A stretch of DNA of 20,224 nucleotides from Streptococcus mitis (GCA_001914195.1 MKYF01000027.1:1-20224), one strand, 5' to 3'; positions 1 to 7,442 are shown, counted from the stretch's first letter. Translations and numbers: made by a program. Notes: generated from the sequence alone by a model not told the origin.

Positions 1-29
1 ACATCCATAGTTAACTGATTATCAAGCAT
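1..29 (-). CDS. 5' end of an unidentified gene leaving the window
   Basis: Reading leftward from base 29 gives ATG followed by codons for LDNQLTMD, open to the window edge. A Shine-Dalgarno-like GAGGTGA lies just upstream (34-40), and an extended -10 promoter (47-55) precedes it. A second ATG at 30-32 is too close to the ribosome binding site to be preferred. Only about nine residues are visible, so the product cannot be named. The gene is co-directional with mntH but separated from it by a terminator. Confidence 0.45.
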
Positions 30-46
30 CATCTCACCTCATCTCT

Positions 47-55
47 AGTATAACA
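47..55 (-). promoter_or_regulatory. Extended -10 promoter for the left-edge gene
   Basis: The minus strand reads TGTTATACT, an extended -10 (TG-n-TATACT). It lies about 15 bases upstream of the ribosome binding site of the left-edge gene and directly downstream of the mntH terminator. No clear -35 is visible. Confidence 0.45.
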
Positions 56-82
56 AAAAAGCCATCAATTTGATGACTTTTT
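55..82 (-). terminator. Intrinsic terminator after mntH
   Basis: The stem is AAAAAG-c-CATCA / TGATG-a-CTTTTT, with a three-base loop and one internal mismatch. On the minus strand it is followed by a run of six T. It sits about 70 bases beyond the mntH stop codon. The symmetric A and T tracts make it potentially bidirectional. Confidence 0.6.
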
Positions 83-149
83 CAGTAGACTCAAGAAATC
101 TTGGGTATCTTTTTTCTTATATGATTGTTTTATAACTCGGGTGAATTTC

Positions 150-1484
150 TTAGAAAATATCAAATAACAATTTCACATTGAGAATTGTTAAGATAATGGA
201 AACGATATAGCCAAGGATGGTATTCCATTTGGCATTGGTAAATTCTCCCATCAGTGATTTCTTAGAAGTTAGATAAATCAGTGGGAAGATTGAAAATGGA
301 AGAGCAATCGAAAGAAAGACTTGTGAATAAACCAATAACTGATCCAATGTTTTTTCCTGATGACCAAACAGAACCGCTACAATCATGACAGGCAATAAGG
401 CAAAGAGACGAGTTGCCAAACGAATGAACCATTGAGGTAATCTCATATGCAAGAAACCTTCCATAACGATTTGTCCAGTCAAGGTACCCGTAATTGTCGA
501 ATTTTGACCACTGGCTAATAAAGCCAAGGCAAACAAGGTTGATAAGGTCGAGCTAGCTATAGCTCCTGCAATAGTAGAATCCTGCAAGGCATTATACATT
601 TGAGAGAAGGCAGAAATCTCAGATGCATGGCCGAAAAAGAGAGCCGCCCCGAGAATTAATAGAAGGGAGTTAACCACAAAGGCCAAAGATAATTGGAGAT
701 TTGAATCCCAGGTCATAAAGCGCACGGCTTTTCGAACATCATTCTTGTCCTTGTGATTGATTTTCCGAGTTTGTGACAAGGAAGAATGCAAATAGAGGTT
801 ATGGGGCATAACCGTTGCTCCCACGATCCCTAGTGCCAAGGTTAATTGACTTTCATGCCCTGGCAAGGGACTTTCAAATAAGGTTGCATTCGGTAGATAA
901 CCCTCAACGATTCCTTGGAAGCTTGGATGTGACAAAGCTACCAGATAGGTAAAAATTGCTAGAATGGTTAAAATCAGTGTTGTCACAATAGCTTCAATCT
1001 TCTTAAAGCCAAATTTCATCAGAAGCAATAAGAGAAAAACATCCAACACGGTCAAGAGAATTGCTATCATAATCGGAATCTTAAAGAGAAGATTGAGAGC
1101 AATCGCTGAACCTAGAACTTCTGCCAGATCTGTCGCCATCAAGGCTAATTCTAAAATCACCCATAGACTATAACGAAGCCATTTAGGTGAATGATGAGCC
1201 GTTGCTTGAGCCAGGTCCATCTGGGTTACAATACCAAGCTTTCCTGCCATCTGCTGAAGTTGCATGGCAATGAGAGATGAAATCAAGATAACAAACAAGA
1301 GACTATACTTATAGGAAGCACCACCGACTACACTGGTAATCCAGTTTCCTGGATCCATATAACCAACTGCGACAAGAGCACCCGGACCTAAAAAGGCATT
1401 TAAATTTTGCCAGAAATGATTGTTATTTGGAGTATCGATAGATTGATTAATCTCAGAGAGTGACACTTTTTTATGAGAAGACAT
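150..1484 (-). CDS. mntH: Nramp-family Mn2+/H+ symporter, MntH type
   Basis: This 444-residue integral membrane protein has about 11 hydrophobic segments, normal for Nramp transporters. It should import Mn2+ (and possibly Fe2+) using the proton gradient. The two metal-site motifs are intact: DPGN at 44-47 in the first membrane helix and MPHN at 227-230 in the sixth. The hydrophilic N-terminal extension (about 25 residues) has no signal peptide. The ATG start at 1484 follows a GAGGT ribosome binding site about nine bases upstream. It is a single-gene unit: a tandem promoter/operator region lies about 130 bases upstream and a terminator follows. A DtxR-type palindrome over each start site suggests repression by a Mn-responsive regulator. 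The family assignment is firm; metal preference is inferred. Confidence 0.93.
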   Translation of the reverse strand: MSSHKKVSLSEINQSIDTPNNNHFWQNLNAFLGPGALVAVGYMDPGNWITSVVGGASYKYSLLFVILISSLIAMQLQQMAGKLGIVTQMDLAQATAHHSPKWLRYSLWVILELALMATDLAEVLGSAIALNLLFKIPIMIAILLTVLDVFLLLLLMKFGFKKIEAIVTTLILTILAIFTYLVALSHPSFQGIVEGYLPNATLFESPLPGHESQLTLALGIVGATVMPHNLYLHSSLSQTRKINHKDKNDVRKAVRFMTWDSNLQLSLAFVVNSLLLILGAALFFGHASEISAFSQMYNALQDSTIAGAIASSTLSTLFALALLASGQNSTITGTLTGQIVMEGFLHMRLPQWFIRLATRLFALLPVMIVAVLFGHQEKTLDQLLVYSQVFLSIALPFSIFPLIYLTSKKSLMGEFTNAKWNTILGYIVSIILTILNVKLLFDIF

Positions 1485-1608
1485 AGATACTTACCTCTTT
1501 CTAAACCTACTTTTTCATTATTTTCTATTAGAGAAAAATAAGATTGACTTTAAACTATTAAAACAATGAAAACTATATGAAAAACATTTAGTTTTTTCAT
1601 TATTTTTC

Positions 1609-1630
1609 TTAAGGCACCTTAATTATAACA
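1609..1630 (-). promoter_or_regulatory. mntH proximal promoter and operator
   Basis: The minus strand carries the extended -10 TGTTATAAT (1622-1630), followed at once by the palindrome TTAAGGTGCCTTAA (1609-1622). The expected start site, near 1615, lies inside the palindrome. The layout is that of a repressor site blocking initiation. The AGG-nn-CCT core resembles DtxR/MntR-family operators; that regulator identity is inference. The transcript leader would be about 130 nt. Confidence 0.65.
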
Positions 1631-1682
1631 GAAAATATGATGAAAACTATATGAAAAACATTTAGTTTTTTCATTATTTTTC

Positions 1683-1704
1683 TTAAGGCACCTTAATTAT
1701 AACA
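1683..1704 (-). promoter_or_regulatory. mntH distal promoter and operator (second copy)
   Basis: An exact copy of the proximal element, displaced by 74 bases: extended -10 at 1696-1704 and palindrome at 1683-1696. Upstream sequence offers only a weak -35. Transcripts from here would cross the proximal operator. Confidence 0.6.
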
Positions 1705-1753
1705 GAAAATATGATAAAAACTTAAGAAAATTCAGGACTTGATTTAATATTTA

Positions 1754-1783
1754 GGATACAACAAAATGTTGTATTCTTTTTTT
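1754..1783 (+). terminator. AT-rich palindrome with T-run
   Basis: ATACAACA and TGTTGTAT form perfect 8-base arms around AAA (1756-1774) and are followed by seven T. It could be a weak terminator or an operator. No plus-strand gene lies upstream, so its role is unclear. Confidence 0.35.
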
Positions 1784-1807
1784 GCAAAAGAATACCAAAG
1801 AATAAAA

Positions 1808-1847
1808 TAAAAAACGTTGTAAAACACCTGATATTATGCGTTTTTTT
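1808..1847 (+). terminator. Terminator-like hairpin, relative of the one after ybaB
   Basis: AAAAAACG (1808-1815 region) pairs with CGTTTTTT (1839-1846) around a 22-23 base loop. The right half, ACCTGATATTATGCG plus T-run, closely resembles the right arm of the ybaB terminator near 19124-19142. It looks like a decayed or recombined copy of a dispersed terminator. No gene here obviously uses it. Confidence 0.4.
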
Positions 1848-1978
1848 GATTTTAAAGACTTTTTGCTTGATCCTTTTCACCCTGTTTAACCGCCATTGAT
1901 TTTAACTCATTACCTACATCTCAAAAAAAATTTAAAATTGTCTTAATCTCCTTTATTGTGTCGCTTTTGGAATTTTTT

Positions 1979-1987
1979 TGGTATAAA
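1979..1987 (+). promoter_or_regulatory. Extended -10 promoter of the candidate small RNA
   Basis: TG-G-TATAAA on the plus strand, with no convincing -35. Expected start site near 1994. It faces a strong terminator about 80 bases downstream with no coding sequence between. Confidence 0.45.
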
Positions 1988-1993
1988 CTTCTA

Positions 1994-2076
1994 CGCGCAT
2001 CCTATGGAGCAAGACAGACTCATAGCTTCACACATAATAGAACGAGTATCTCCATCTGTAGAGATACTCGTTTTTT
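1994..2076 (+). ncRNA. Candidate small RNA of about 85 nt
   Basis: A promoter-like extended -10 (1979-1987) and a perfect 12-bp intrinsic terminator (2041-2076) bracket about 85 bases with no credible open reading frame or ribosome binding site. No plus-strand gene upstream could own this terminator. This is the usual signature of an independent small RNA. I do not recognise the sequence as a known streptococcal RNA. It could instead be a leftover of a deleted gene. Confidence 0.4.
2041..2076 (+). terminator. Strong intrinsic terminator
   Basis: Perfect 12-bp stem AACGAGTATCTC / GAGATACTCGTT with an 8-base loop and six T (2071-2076). The T-run is only on the plus strand, so it ends a rightward transcript. 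Confidence 0.8.
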
Positions 2077-2122
2077 GCTATTTTCGAAGTGATCTTTTTG
2101 ACCAGTCCTATACATCATTTTT

Positions 2123-2318
2123 ATACTCAACGAAAATCAAAGAGCAAACTAGGAAGCTAACCGCAGGTTACTCAAAGTACAGCTTTGAGGTTGCAGATAA
2201 AACTGACGAAGTCAGCTCAAAACACTGTTTTGAGGTTGTGGATAGAACTGACGAAGTCAGTAACCATATCTACGGCAAGGTGAAGCTGATGTGGTTTGAA
2301 GAGATTGTCGAAGAGTAT
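2123..2318 (-). repeat. BOX element (boxA-boxB-boxC)
   Basis: Read on the minus strand, the block starts with a boxA module (ATACTCTTCGACAATCTCTT and then the GCCGTA end, 2260-2318). It continues through boxB-type segments with two CTGAC(T)TCGTCAG motifs and ends in a boxC module whose outer end reads TTTGATTTTCGTTGAGTAT (to 2123). The 196-bp length fits one boxA, about two boxB and one boxC. BOX elements are dispersed non-autonomous repeats of pneumococci and relatives. The open frame through it is a shadow, not a gene. Confidence 0.9.
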
Positions 2319-2500
2319 TAAGGAGTATAGAATAGTATTTTAACTCCATCCTCTAAAGTGCTCCCAATAAAAGATACTTGAACACTATATTCAGCATATA
2401 AGCTTTATGCCCTAAGTCAAAACAATCATTCTTTTCTAATTTATCGTAAATAAATCTAAAATCACAGAATACTGTCAGATGACTTAAAAAATGATTCTTT

Positions 2501-2536
2501 GGAAAAAGCGAATCAAAACTTGATTTATCACTTTTT
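2501..2536 (-). terminator. Terminator overlapping the pdxT stop codon
   Basis: On the minus strand AAAAAGTG-ata-AATCAA, loop GTT, then TTGATT-CGCTTTTT. The stem has a three-base bulge and one G-T pair. It begins within the pdxT stop codon and ends in five T. Confidence 0.5.
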
Positions 2537-3122
2537 ATTCCACTATCTTTTTGTCACACATATTTATAAAGTACTGGTGCAAGCGAACATCATCAGTCAA
2601 TTCTGGATGAAAAGAAGTTACCAACATATTTTTTTCTTGGGCTGCAACGATTTGATCTTCAACTGTTGCTAGAATTTCTACACCCTCTCCAACACTGCTG
2701 ATAATTGGACCACGGATAAAGGTCATTGGAATCTGACCGACTCCCTTACATTCTGCTTCCGTGTAGAAACTTCCTAGTTGGCGCCCATAGGCATTGCGCT
2801 CGACCACCATATCCATAGTTCCAAGATGACTTTCTTCCTGAGAAGTAATTTCCTTAGCCAGCAAAATTAATCCCGCACAGGTTCCAAAGACTGGTAAACC
2901 AGATAGAATGGCTTCTCGAATGGGAATCAGCATGTTCTGGTCACGTAAGAGCTTGCCCATGGTTGTAGATTCCCCACCAGGCAAAATCAAACCTGAAAAG
3001 TCACTCTGATGTTTCTGAAAATCATCTAGATTTCTGATTTCAACACTCTCAACACCTAATTGCTCTAGCACTTTTGCATGTTCTGCAAAAGCACCTTGCA
3101 AGGCTAATATTCCGATTTTCAT
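2535..3122 (-). CDS. pdxT: PLP synthase glutaminase subunit PdxT
   Basis: This 195-residue class I glutamine amidotransferase hydrolyses glutamine and passes ammonia to PdxS for pyridoxal 5'-phosphate synthesis. The catalytic triad is visible: C82 in FGTCAGL, and H172 and E174 in SFHPEL. The oxyanion-region motif PGGEST is at 48-53. The length is normal for the family. The gene abuts pdxS (stop TAG immediately followed by ATG), and its ribosome binding site GAGGAAA lies inside the end of pdxS, so the two are translationally linked. Confidence 0.95.
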   Translation of the reverse strand: MKIGILALQGAFAEHAKVLEQLGVESVEIRNLDDFQKHQSDFSGLILPGGESTTMGKLLRDQNMLIPIREAILSGLPVFGTCAGLILLAKEITSQEESHLGTMDMVVERNAYGRQLGSFYTEAECKGVGQIPMTFIRGPIISSVGEGVEILATVEDQIVAAQEKNMLVTSFHPELTDDVRLHQYFINMCDKKIVE

Positions 3123-3998
3123 CTATTTTCCTCGCTCTGCCATGAGAATTTGGATTTCATTTTCATTGATACCAACCATGGCTTCTCCTAAATCTTCAGA
3201 GATTTGAGCTAGGATTTGAGGATTACGGAAGTTAGTCACGGCCTTAACAATAGCACTCGCTCGTTTAACAGGATCTCCTGACTTGAAAATACCTGAACCT
3301 ACAAAGACCCCCTCTGCCCCTAATTGCATCATTAACGCCGCATCTGCTGGCGTTGCAACGCCTCCAGCCGCAAAGTTTACAACTGGCAATTTTCCATGTT
3401 CATGAACATATTGGACCAATTCTACAGGGACTTGCAAGTCCTTAGCAGCAACATAAAGTTCGTCCTCGCGTAAGTTTTGAATGCGACGAATTTCCTGATT
3501 CATCATACGCATATGGCGAACAGCTTGAACGATATCTCCTGTACCCGGTTCTCCTTTGGTACGAATCATAGAGGCTCCTTCAGCGATACGACGCAAGGCT
3601 TCACCCAAGTCCTTAGCTCCACAGACAAAAGGAACTTGGAATTCTTTTTTGTCCACATGGAAACGGTCGTCTGCTGGAGATAAAACTTCACTCTCATCGA
3701 TATAGTCAATCTCAATAGCCTCTAAAATCTGAGCCTCAACAAAATGCCCGATTCTGACCTTGGCCATTACTGGAATACTAACTGCTTCTTGGATTTCCTT
3801 AATCATCTTTGGATCACTCATACGGGAAACACCACCAGCTGCACGAATATCAGCTGGAATCCGCTCCAAAGCCATAACAGCAGCCGCACCAGCAGCCTCT
3901 GCAATACGGGCTTGTTCAGGGTTCTGAACGTCCATGATAACCCCACCTTTGAGCATCTGTGCCAAGTTTTTATTTAGTTCATAACGATTTTCAGTCAT
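3123..3998 (-). CDS. pdxS: PLP synthase subunit PdxS
   Basis: This 291-residue (beta/alpha)8 enzyme builds pyridoxal 5'-phosphate from ribose 5-phosphate, glyceraldehyde 3-phosphate and ammonia supplied by PdxT. D23, K80 (in VMAKVRIGHF) and K148 (in IRTKGEPGTG) match the family's catalytic Asp and two Lys. The start is placed at 3998 (MTENRYELNK) because this gives the standard length and GAGGAAAA lies just upstream. An in-frame ATG at 4034 would add 12 residues but has no ribosome binding site and falls at about the predicted transcription start. The operon has its own promoter after the nox terminator. Confidence 0.95.
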   Translation of the reverse strand: MTENRYELNKNLAQMLKGGVIMDVQNPEQARIAEAAGAAAVMALERIPADIRAAGGVSRMSDPKMIKEIQEAVSIPVMAKVRIGHFVEAQILEAIEIDYIDESEVLSPADDRFHVDKKEFQVPFVCGAKDLGEALRRIAEGASMIRTKGEPGTGDIVQAVRHMRMMNQEIRRIQNLREDELYVAAKDLQVPVELVQYVHEHGKLPVVNFAAGGVATPADAALMMQLGAEGVFVGSGIFKSGDPVKRASAIVKAVTNFRNPQILAQISEDLGEAMVGINENEIQILMAERGK

Positions 3999-4037
3999 TT
4001 CTTTTTCCTCATCATTTGTATTGGTAGCTACCATTTC

Positions 4038-4066
4038 ATTTTAAGTCAGAACAGAATGAATCACAA
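4038..4066 (-). promoter_or_regulatory. pdxST promoter
   Basis: Minus strand -35 TTGTGA (4061-4066), 17-base spacer, -10 TAAAAT (4038-4043). It lies between the nox terminator and pdxS. Its start site near 4031 supports the shorter PdxS start. Confidence 0.6.
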
Positions 4067-4103
4067 GATAAAAAAAACGTAATTGTATGGGGACAGATTA
4101 GTT

Positions 4104-4140
4104 AAAAAACTATCTGACCGTTAATCAAGGCCAGATAGCT
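4104..4140 (-). terminator. nox terminator
   Basis: On the minus strand CTATCTGGCC, loop TTGATTAAC, GGTCAGATAG, then TTTTTT. It has a 10-bp stem with one G-T pair and sits 10 bases after the nox stop codon. Confidence 0.85.
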
Positions 4141-4149
4141 CATTCATTT

Positions 4150-5529
4150 TTATTTTTCAGCTGTAAGTGCAGCCATTGTGATGTAGTTATATGGTTTGTT
4201 AAAGTGTGGCAAGAAGAATAAGTCTGTCAATGCCAATTTATCAATTGTCACATGCTCTTGGATCGCAAGAGAGAACATATGGATTCCCATGCTGATTGCA
4301 GAATCGTGTGACACCATTTGCGCACCAAGAATTTCACGACTATCTTTGTCAAAGACAATCTTGATGGCAACTTCGTGGTTGTCATGTTTCATGAATTCTG
4401 GTTTTTGAAGATCGTTAAACCCTGTTTCAGTTGCATTGTAACCAGCAGCTTTAGCTTTCTCAAGAGTCAAACCAGTTGAAACCATGTGAAGACCGTAGAT
4501 AGAGATACCGTTTGAACCTTGAACACCGATTCCTTCCAATTCATGTCCACAAGCATTGTAGGCACCAACGATACCAGTACGAACAGCGTTTGAAGCAAGG
4601 GCGATGTAACTTGTATCTTTACGAGCATTGTCATAAACAGTCGCACAGTCACCAACGGCAAATACACCTGGAAGTGAAGTTTCTTGTTTCTTATCTACAA
4701 GGAAGGCACCGTTGCGGAAGAGTTCAATCTTACCATCAGCAAGGGCTGTATTTGGTCGGAAACCAACTGCAAGAACAACCATATCCACGTCAAAGCTTTC
4801 TTTGTCAGTAATCAAGCGTTCAACTTTACCGTCACCCTCGATTGCTTTAACAGTTTGGCCAAGTGCCAAGCGGATGTTGTGATCTTCCAAGTTCTTAGCC
4901 ATCATTTGTGTGAAGTCTTTGTCATAGTAACCGTTCAAGACAGTATCTACGATATCAACAAGGACAACTTCTTTTCCAAGACGCTCAAAGGCTTCAGCAA
5001 GTTCAACACCGATGTAACCACCACCAACAACAGCGATACGGTCAAGATGTTTGCTCTTGTCAGCAAGTTTATTGATAACTTCTTCAGCATTTTGGTACAA
5101 TTTCACGAATTGTACGTTTTCAAGAGTTGCTTTAAATTCGCGGTTACCTTTAACAATTTCAACACCTTCGATTGGTGGCAAGATTGGTGTAGAACCTGTA
5201 GCGAAAATCAATTTTTCGTATGATTCTTTGTGTTCTTTTCCTTCAACTTCGGCTGTAACTACTTTGTTATCATAGTCGATTGAAAGAACTGGCGAGTTCA
5301 TGTAAACCTTAGCGCCTTTAGCTTCCAATTTTTCTTTATCAGAATAGAACAAGCCTTCAGCACCGTCAATTTGTTCACCAATCCAAAGGGCCATTCCACA
5401 TCCTAGGAAAGAGATATTAGAGTTTTGGTCGAATACAACGATTTCGTTCTCATTTCCAAAATTATCCAACATCGTATTAATACATGCTGTACCAGCGTGG
5501 TTAGCACCGACTACAACGATCTTACTCAT
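4150..5529 (-). CDS. nox: Water-forming NADH oxidase, FAD dependent
   Basis: This 459-residue cytoplasmic flavoprotein of the pyridine nucleotide-disulphide oxidoreductase family oxidises NADH with four-electron reduction of O2 to water. It recycles NAD+ and lowers oxygen. The FAD-binding start GANHAGTA is at 8-15. The redox-active C44 is in SFLGCGMA. The NADH-binding VVGGGYIGVELAE follows mid-protein, and VFAVGDCA marks the second FAD contact. The single C44 and length match streptococcal Nox. An AGGAAA precedes the ATG. It is monocistronic, between its own promoter and terminator, and divergent from apbE. A perfect cre-like sequence over the -35 suggests CcpA control. Confidence 0.95.
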   Translation of the reverse strand: MSKIVVVGANHAGTACINTMLDNFGNENEIVVFDQNSNISFLGCGMALWIGEQIDGAEGLFYSDKEKLEAKGAKVYMNSPVLSIDYDNKVVTAEVEGKEHKESYEKLIFATGSTPILPPIEGVEIVKGNREFKATLENVQFVKLYQNAEEVINKLADKSKHLDRIAVVGGGYIGVELAEAFERLGKEVVLVDIVDTVLNGYYDKDFTQMMAKNLEDHNIRLALGQTVKAIEGDGKVERLITDKESFDVDMVVLAVGFRPNTALADGKIELFRNGAFLVDKKQETSLPGVFAVGDCATVYDNARKDTSYIALASNAVRTGIVGAYNACGHELEGIGVQGSNGISIYGLHMVSTGLTLEKAKAAGYNATETGFNDLQKPEFMKHDNHEVAIKIVFDKDSREILGAQMVSHDSAISMGIHMFSLAIQEHVTIDKLALTDLFFLPHFNKPYNYITMAALTAEK

Positions 5530-5566
5530 AAAAAATTTCCTACCTTCATTCTAAATTTACCCTACT

Positions 5567-5595
5567 AGTATAACATTTACTGTTAGCGTTTACAA
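5567..5595 (-). promoter_or_regulatory. nox promoter
   Basis: Minus strand -35 TTGTAA (5590-5595), 17-base spacer ending in TG-T, -10 TATACT (5567-5572). The extended -10 compensates for the weak -35. The leader is about 30 bases. Confidence 0.7.
5581..5594 (-). promoter_or_regulatory. cre-like CcpA site at the nox promoter
   Basis: TGTAAACGCTAACA fits the 14-base cre consensus TGWNANCGNTNWCA at every fixed position and overlaps the nox -35. CcpA binding here would be expected to repress; the effect itself is inferred. Confidence 0.6.
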
Positions 5596-5717
5596 GAGTT
5601 TGACTAATTTTTCCTATTTTTTTGTAAAAAATTGTAAATACTTTGTATCTTAACACGGATTCTTGCAATTTTTCTTCATTTCCTGAGCATATTTCTTGAC
5701 ATCTTTACAAATTTTAT

Positions 5718-5746
5718 TTGTGAAAACGCTGACTTTATGGTATGCT
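5718..5746 (+). promoter_or_regulatory. apbE operon promoter
   Basis: -35 TTGTGA (5718-5723), 17-base spacer ending TG-G, -10 TATGCT (5741-5746). The predicted start near 5753 leaves an ~80-nt leader before apbE. Confidence 0.55.
5721..5734 (+). promoter_or_regulatory. Near-consensus cre site at the apbE promoter
   Basis: TGAAAACGCTGACT matches the cre consensus except the last base. It overlaps the -35 in the same arrangement as the cre at nox, about 125 bases away on the other strand. Confidence 0.45.
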
Positions 5747-5835
5747 AGTATCATGGAAAGAAAATGTAAGGGGTTCATTTTTCATAAATTTACTATATTT
5801 CAACCTTCTTTTCATAAGAGAAAGGAGTTGGTAAC

Positions 5836-6759
5836 TTGCCTCTTAGTTCACATTCTGAACGCCTAATGGGGACCACTATCACTATTTCATTAGTGGATGA
5901 GCGAGCTGATATCTTGCTCCAAAAATCCTTTGATTTACTCAGAGAGCTTGAATACCGCTTCAATGCCAATAGCCAAGAATCTGAGTTGATGGAAATCAAT
6001 CATCAAGCTGGAATAGCTCCAGTCAAAGTTCATCCTGATTTGTTTGAACTGATTTCACTTGGATTAGAACATAGCCTAGCGCCCTCTAGCCATCTCAACA
6101 TCAGTATTGGTCCCTTGATTCAAACCTGGCGCATCGGTTTTTCAGATGCCAAAGTGGCCCAACCTCAAGAAATTGAATCAGTGCTACCTTTAATCAATCC
6201 TCATTATATCGAGTTAGATTCTTCCACTTCCACTGTGTTTTTAAAACAAAAAGGAATGAAGATCGATCTTGGTTGTTTAGCCAAGGGTTATAGTGCGGAT
6301 AAGGTTGTCCAATTTCTTAGAGAAGAGGGAGTGACTTCTGCCTTGATTAACCTGGGAGGGAATATCCTGACCATTGGAAAAAATCAGACAAGAGGGGATC
6401 AGCCTTGGCAAATTGGGATTCAAGACCCAGCCAATCCTAGAGGAAATCACTTAATGACCATCCCTGTTGTCAATCAATCTGTCGTGACTTCAGGCATTTA
6501 TGAACGTCACCTGACTGTCGATGGAAAAGATTACCATCATATTTTTGACAGCCAGACAGGATATCCTGTTGAAACAGAACTCGCTAGTCTCACAATCATC
6601 TCTGATAAGTCAGTTGATGGTGAAATCTGGACAACTCGTCTCTTTGGAGAAAGACCTGCTTCTATCCTCTGGCAAGTCGAAAGTTTGGAGGGCATCGAAG
6701 CCATCCTCATCGATAAAGAAGGCCACCTAAGCTGTTCTTCAGGAATTCCTACTCTATAG
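5836..6759 (+). CDS. apbE: FAD:protein FMN transferase, ApbE family, cytoplasmic
   Basis: ApbE enzymes move FMN from FAD onto a Ser/Thr of target proteins through a phosphoester bond. Family motifs are present in order: MGTTITISL (11-19), DLGCLAKGYSADK (144-156), INLGGN (171-176) and HHIFDSQTGYP (234-244). The segment DGEIWTTRLF (261-270) replaces the usual DALSTALF-like Mg2+ site and is atypical. At 307 residues it has neither signal peptide nor lipobox, so it should act inside the cell, unlike the lipoprotein forms. The start is TTG at 5836, eight bases after AAAGGAG; no earlier ATG fits. The two genes that follow encode flavoproteins, the second with ApbE acceptor motifs, which makes it the likely client. 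Confidence 0.9.
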   Translation: MPLSSHSERLMGTTITISLVDERADILLQKSFDLLRELEYRFNANSQESELMEINHQAGIAPVKVHPDLFELISLGLEHSLAPSSHLNISIGPLIQTWRIGFSDAKVAQPQEIESVLPLINPHYIELDSSTSTVFLKQKGMKIDLGCLAKGYSADKVVQFLREEGVTSALINLGGNILTIGKNQTRGDQPWQIGIQDPANPRGNHLMTIPVVNQSVVTSGIYERHLTVDGKDYHHIFDSQTGYPVETELASLTIISDKSVDGEIWTTRLFGERPASILWQVESLEGIEAILIDKEGHLSCSSGIPTL

Positions 6760-6818
6760 AGACAACTGTTTCAATGGAGTTTTAAAATTGTATTATGTAA
6801 AAAGAGAAAGGAAATCTC

Positions 6819-7424
6819 ATGTTAAAACTTATTGCTATTGTTGGAACAAATTCAAAACGTTCTACAAACCGTCAATTGCTTCAATACATGCAAAAACACT
6901 TTGCTGATAAAGCTGAAATTGAACTTGTTGAAATCAAGGATATCCCTGTCTTTAACAAGCCAGCTGACAAGCAAGTACCTGCTGAAATTCTGGAAATTGC
7001 TGCTAAAATCGAAGAGGCAGATGGCGTTATTATCGGTACTCCTGAGTACGACCACTCTATCCCAGCTGTTTTGATGAGCGCTCTTGCTTGGTTGTCTTAT
7101 GGTATTTACCCACTCTTGAACAAACCAATCATGATTACAGGTGCTTCTTACGGTACACTTGGTTCATCACGCGCCCAATTACAACTTCGCCAAATCTTAA
7201 ACGCACCAGAAATCAAAGCAAGTGTCCTTCCTGATGAATTCTTGCTTTCACATTCTCTTCAAGCCTTTAATCCAAGTGGAGATCTAGTAGATCTTGATGT
7301 TATTAAAAAACTGGATGCCACTTTTGACGACTTCCGTATCTTTGTAAAAATTACAGAAAAATTGCGCAACGCACAAGCCTTACTTCGCAAAGATGCTGAA
7401 GAATTTGACTGGGAAAATTTGTAA
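6819..7424 (+). CDS. NAD(P)H-dependent FMN reductase-family protein
   Basis: This 201-residue flavodoxin-fold protein has the FMN phosphate-binding loop GTNSKRSTNRQLL (9-21) and the TPEYDHSIPAVLMSALAWL segment typical of the FMN_red family. It should bind FMN and use NAD(P)H to reduce flavin or a small acceptor; the real substrate is unknown. AAAGGA precedes the ATG. The 59-base gap after apbE contains no clear terminator, and the next gene follows after 18 bases, so the three are probably cotranscribed. It is a paralogue of the N-terminal half of the next protein. Confidence 0.85.
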   Translation: MLKLIAIVGTNSKRSTNRQLLQYMQKHFADKAEIELVEIKDIPVFNKPADKQVPAEILEIAAKIEEADGVIIGTPEYDHSIPAVLMSALAWLSYGIYPLLNKPIMITGASYGTLGSSRAQLQLRQILNAPEIKASVLPDEFLLSHSLQAFNPSGDLVDLDVIKKLDATFDDFRIFVKITEKLRNAQALLRKDAEEFDWENL

Positions 7425-7442
7425 GATAGGAGACCAAAAAGA

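Larger units (their letters stand above)
1566..1713. repeat. 74-bp exact tandem duplication carrying the mntH promoter
   Basis: Bases 1566-1639 are repeated without change at 1640-1713. Each unit contains an AT-rich inverted repeat (ATGAAAAAC ... GTTTTTTCAT), a 14-bp palindrome (TTAAGG-nn-CCTTAA), and an extended -10 box directed toward mntH. Exact identity implies a recent duplication or ongoing homogenisation. Confidence 0.95.

Noticed and set aside
1930..1948. CiaR-type repeat (TTTAAG-n5-TTTAAG) upstream of the small RNA
   Set aside because: Only a partial match (TTTAAA and CTTAAT) and it is too far from the -10 box.
1956..2321. Open frame of 121 codons on the plus strand
   Set aside because: It runs through the candidate small RNA, a terminator and a BOX element; its repeated KTDEVS/RTDEVS segments are translated boxB sequence.
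2340..2500. Short minus-strand frame reading RFIYDKLEKNDCFDLGHK and ending LLLGAL
   Set aside because: About 45 codons with no start codon or ribosome binding site, lying after the pdxT terminator; could be a gene relic but I recognise no family.
3999..4034. Twelve-residue N-terminal extension of PdxS
   Set aside because: No ribosome binding site, lies at the predicted transcription start, and is absent from the family.
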